A stretch of DNA of 9,738 nt, taken from Pseudomonadota bacterium (GTDB lineage Bacteria > Myxococcota_A > Polyangia > Polyangiales > Polyangiaceae). Each line of letters begins with the position of its first letter. Within the stretch, counting starts at the first letter, position 1. The translations under genes and the position numbers were made by a program. Shown piece by piece: positions 8,014 through 9,738 of this stretch. The notes under the pieces were generated by a model that saw nothing but the letters and a program-made list of their open reading frames with translations, was not told the origin of the DNA and ran no database searches. The DNA is taken from the NCBI GenBank assembly GCA_023432025.1, contig JAEYVE010000137.1:1-9738 (forward strand). Direction: 5' to 3'.

Positions 8014-9189
8014 TCACTCCACTCCCGCTTCGCGGCTGAGCGAAATCAACTTGCTCAACTTGGCCTGCGGCTTCATCGCCTTCGGCGTCGGATACCAAGG
8101 CAGCCCAGCGCTCTGCGCCTGCTTGACGGCCTCCTTGTAGAGCGCAACTGCAGCCTGCGAATCGAGCTCGTACTCCTTCGCCGAACCATCTTGGGACAGC
8201 ACCTCGAACTTGCTGAGGCCATCCGCAACGAGATCGCACCGTGAACGCAACGCGTAGCCTCGCTCCCGAGCGCTCGTCAGCGCAACAAGACCCAAACTCG
8301 CCAGGACCGCACGTGCGGCAGTGTCGAGCTTCGGGTCACGCTTGCCATCGACCGGGAAGCGCAGGCGCCGCAGGCCCGCCAGCGTGATGACGCTCATCTG
8401 CAGCGCGTGATCGCACGTAATGCCACCCTTCAACGACCGACGTTCGGCGCCGGACCCTTCGTACTCGACCTTCGCGAGAACGTTTCCGTGATTGACCTCG
8501 GACGGGCGCGTCCCCTTGCCGCGGTCGTCCTTCTTGCCAGCTAGGCCTTTGGGCTTCCAGTCCCCCGACTTGTCGACCTCGATCTCGACGTGGCGACTGA
8601 TGCCCAGGGGGTCGAGACGGAGACCGCCGCGCGTTTCACCGCGCTCCACTTCAACGCCGATGATTTCGGTCACGATGCTTCGGGCAAACTTGTTACCGAG
8701 ACCGCCTGCCGACCCCGTCGAGTCCCACGCACCAAACAGAAGCGCGGTCGGCGCGTGCGCCAGAAGAGCGGTTGCGTTCTGCGCATTCGACCGTGAGAGC
8801 TCCGAGTAGAGCGGGTGCTTTTGAAACGCCTTACCCTCGTACTCGGAGTCGCGGAAAATCGCGTCGAAGACCCGGTGCGGAGCGCTCAACGTGGTGACCT
8901 CACCGAGATCCGGAAACTCACTGAGGTCGGTCCGAAAGTGCGGCACCTCGATGGTGCCGGCTTCCACGAGCGCCGCTAACGCTTCCTCCTGGCGGTTCGC
9001 ACTCGAGGCGACGCCGTCGAGGAGCACGCAAGGAACGGCACGGCCCTCGATGCGGCGGGTCTCGAAGCAATAGACCCCGCCTTCGAACGTGGGGGGATAC
9101 AGCTTCGAGCCGTCACCAGCCGAAGACTTGAGTTTTTGGGTGAGGCGGATGGCCGCGAAAGGGCCGGCGAGAAGGTCGTTGAGGTTCAT
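8014..9189 (-). CDS. csb1: Csb1 (GSU0053 family), Cas7 backbone subunit
   Basis: This 391-residue protein is the type I-G Cas7, which polymerises along the crRNA spacer to form the backbone of the effector complex. Recognisable features are the DLLAGPFAAIRLTQKL start, the AVPCVLLDGVASSANRQEEAL segment at 51-71, and the core LLFGAWDSTGSAGGLGNKFARS at 150-171. A basic, glycine-rich stretch at 214-228 could contact RNA. It is the first gene of the operon, matching the high stoichiometry needed for Cas7. The ATG at 9189 is supported by AAGGAA (9202-9197) 7 nt upstream. The region just upstream carries the repeat-like element and candidate operators, so control of the whole operon probably acts here. 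Confidence 0.93.
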   Translation of the reverse strand: MNLNDLLAGPFAAIRLTQKLKSSAGDGSKLYPPTFEGGVYCFETRRIEGRAVPCVLLDGVASSANRQEEALAALVEAGTIEVPHFRTDLSEFPDLGEVTTLSAPHRVFDAIFRDSEYEGKAFQKHPLYSELSRSNAQNATALLAHAPTALLFGAWDSTGSAGGLGNKFARSIVTEIIGVEVERGETRGGLRLDPLGISRHVEIEVDKSGDWKPKGLAGKKDDRGKGTRPSEVNHGNVLAKVEYEGSGAERRSLKGGITCDHALQMSVITLAGLRRLRFPVDGKRDPKLDTAARAVLASLGLVALTSARERGYALRSRCDLVADGLSKFEVLSQDGSAKEYELDSQAAVALYKEAVKQAQSAGLPWYPTPKAMKPQAKLSKLISLSREAGVE

Positions 9190-9196
9190 GGGGTCG

Positions 9197-9202
9197 TTCC
9201 TT
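9197..9202 (-). promoter_or_regulatory. Shine-Dalgarno site of csb1
   Basis: AAGGAA on the minus strand ends 7 nt before the csb1 ATG at 9189, which fixes the start. On the + strand the same bases read TTCCTT, so a TTC trinucleotide (9197-9199), compatible with the TTN PAM reported for type I-G, overlaps the ribosome site. I saw no convincing -35/-10 pair for csb1 between 9203 and 9260; the best -35-like hexamer is TTGAAC (9230-9225), without a good -10. Confidence 0.7.
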
Positions 9203-9237
9203 GGGCGTCTGTTGTTCTTAGTCTGTTCAAGGGAAGG

Positions 9238-9334
9238 CGTTCGCTCACCGCGGACGGCTCCGTTGAAGCCTTGTGTGTTTGTAGGGAGCCGGCATTGTTA
9301 GCCGCTCGTTGCCCGGTCGCTTTCGCAACTGGGC
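9238..9334 (+). ncRNA. Putative crRNA-like RNA (degenerate repeat, 40-nt spacer-like segment, second hairpin)
   Basis: GACGGCTCCGTTGAAGC (9253-9269) is an exact 17-nt match to the end of the array repeat read in its inferred crRNA sense. Upstream the repeat has drifted with small indels but still folds: CGTTCGC (9238-9244) pairs with GCGGACG (9250-9256) as 7 bp with one G-U, loop TCACC, mirroring the 8-bp stem of the true repeat. The next 40 nt (9270-9309) are spacer-sized, since array spacers are 34-40 nt. A second hairpin, GCCCGGTCGC (9311-9320) and GCAACTGGGC (9325-9334), contains GTCGCTTTC, resembling GTCGCGTTC of the repeat, and is followed by a T-rich tract. This repeat, spacer, repeat-like design at the head of a cas operon matches known CreR/CreA crRNA-like RNAs. 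Transcription is inferred; no + strand promoter was clear. The alternative is a decayed remnant of a second array. Confidence 0.6.
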
Positions 9335-9346
9335 ATTTCTTCTTTT
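9311..9346 (+). terminator. Possible intrinsic terminator of the crRNA-like RNA
   Basis: A 10-position stem (9311-9320 with 9325-9334; nine pairs including one G-U, one C-A mismatch, loop TTTC) is followed directly by ATTTCTTCTTTT (9335-9346), rich in T on the + strand only. It could end a short + strand RNA starting near the csb1 leader while also acting as its second repeat-like hairpin. The T run is interrupted by C, so termination may be partial. Confidence 0.45.
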
Positions 9347-9379
9347 GTGAGCAATGCCTCTTCTTTTGTGAGCAATGCC
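9338..9379. repeat. Perfect 21-bp tandem direct repeat
   Basis: Two identical, adjacent 21-bp copies (9338-9358 and 9359-9379) each read TCTTCTT then TTGTGAGCAATGCC. A period of 21 bp is two turns of B-DNA, so a protein bound to each copy would sit on the same face. This fits an operator pair for a regulator of csb1 or of the WYL gene's own region. A shorter GGCATTG occurs again at 9291-9297 on the + strand; the tandem copies carry it on the minus strand. The function is inferred only from spacing and location. Confidence 0.85.
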
Positions 9380-9414
9380 GGAATCTCGAGATGGCGTGGA
9401 TCTCGTCTCGCCGT

Positions 9415-9459
9415 TGTGCGCTTCGCACTGGTCCAAACCAGGAGCCCGAGTAGCGCACA
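9415..9459. repeat. Nested inverted repeats downstream of the WYL gene
   Basis: TGTGCGCT (9415-9422) and AGCGCACA (9452-9459) form a perfect 8-bp outer inverted repeat enclosing a perfect CTGGT (9428-9432) and ACCAG (9437-9441) hairpin with loop CCAA. A compact palindrome GTGCG CTT CGCAC also occurs at 9416-9428, competing with the outer pairing. The block lies 12 bp past the WYL stop. No T-rich run follows on either strand, so a regulator-binding operator or an mRNA-end structure is more likely than an intrinsic terminator. Confidence 0.6.
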
Positions 9460-9471
9460 CTGCTCAAACAC

Positions 9472-9738
9472 TCACCCTTGCCCCGCCTGGCGAAGCGCCC
9501 CTTCGGCCAGCTTCCGCACCAGCTCCGCAAGCTCGGGCGTTCGGCACTGCGCGACCTCACCGAGCCCCACCACGAACCGCGCCACGGGGAGCAGGCCCGT
9601 TGTTTCCGTTTCGACGAGGAGACCGCCGTCCTCCGACGTGCCGGAAAGTCCTTCGGGCAGATTCTGCGCGACCCAACGGGCGTCCGGGTCCCGCACGAAA
9701 AACGCTGCCTTAACGCGCTTCTCTCCGCGGTATCCGTC
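9472..9738 (-). CDS. WYL-domain transcriptional regulator, C-terminal part (partial)
   Basis: The last 88 residues of a protein are encoded; the frame is open to the right edge, so the N-terminus is missing. The visible part matches the C-terminal (WCX-like) extension of WYL proteins: a strand with KAAFFVRDPDARWVAQNLPE, an acidic turn and strand SEDGGLLVETETTG, then the helix-strand-helix LLPVARFVVGLGEVAQCRTPELAELVRKLAEGALR. In WYL regulators this follows a winged HTH and the WYL domain, which senses nucleic acid or nucleotide ligands. The gene is co-directional with the cas operon and 282 bp upstream of it. WYL regulators of the BrxR/CapW type sit in the same place before other defence operons, so control of this cas operon is a reasonable inference. 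An internal GTG at 9696 is not the true start, since conserved sequence continues upstream. Confidence 0.78.
   Translation of the reverse strand, partial: DGYRGEKRVKAAFFVRDPDARWVAQNLPEGLSGTSEDGGLLVETETTGLLPVARFVVGLGEVAQCRTPELAELVRKLAEGALRQAGQG

Noticed and set aside
9298..9336. 12-codon ORF (MPSCESDRATSG) on the minus strand
   Set aside because: It lies across the second hairpin, is too short to judge and has only a weak purine run upstream.
9186..9560. Minus-strand frames of 71 and 124 codons crossing the csb1 upstream region
   Set aside because: They overlap the end of the WYL gene in another frame, owe their openness largely to the 21-bp tandem repeat, and run through the repeat-like RNA; no ribosome site or family likeness.
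1..9738. Insertion sequences, tRNA or rRNA genes
   Set aside because: No transposase reading frame, terminal inverted repeats or structural-RNA signatures were recognised on either strand.

Overview
This window holds a complete type I-G (formerly I-U) CRISPR-Cas locus from a GC-rich bacterium. The strong GC bias, GC-ending codons and GTG starts would fit a myxobacterium-like or other high-GC proteobacterial lineage, but nothing here fixes the taxon.

Layout from left to right in + coordinates. A CRISPR array of seven identical 36-bp repeats and six spacers (21-494) begins at or runs off the left edge. Next is a 231-bp gene-free stretch (495-725) with an AT-rich island, which I read as leader and promoter, and a strong 12-bp-stem hairpin. 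Then a leftward operon runs from 9189 down to 726. In transcription order it encodes csb1/cas7, csb2 (Cas5-Cas6 fusion), cas3 (helicase followed by a C-terminal HD nuclease), a short cas8 large subunit, a cas4-cas1 fusion, and cas2. Genes are packed with 4-bp overlaps or gaps of 3 to 37 bp, so they are almost certainly cotranscribed and partly translationally coupled. Upstream of csb1 is a 282-bp intergenic region (9190-9471), followed by the 3' end of a leftward WYL-domain regulator gene that runs off the right edge.

The genes form one pathway. Cas4-Cas1 and Cas2 select and insert PAM-trimmed spacers. Csb2 cuts the array transcript into crRNAs. Csb1, Csb2 and Cas8 assemble the crRNA-guided surveillance complex. 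Cas3 is recruited to unwind and degrade the target.

The most interesting feature is in the csb1 upstream region. A solitary, degenerate CRISPR-repeat element (about 9238-9269) retains the last 17 nt of the repeat exactly and a refolded hairpin. It is followed by a 40-nt spacer-sized segment and a second hairpin (9311-9334) resembling the repeat stem, then a T-rich tract. It points away from the cas operon. This is the architecture of a crRNA-like regulatory RNA (CreR/CreA type). It suggests that this I-G system may use its own effector for autorepression, or for control of a linked element, which I do not know to have been described for this subtype. A perfect 21-bp tandem repeat and nested inverted repeats lie between it and the WYL gene and are candidate operators.
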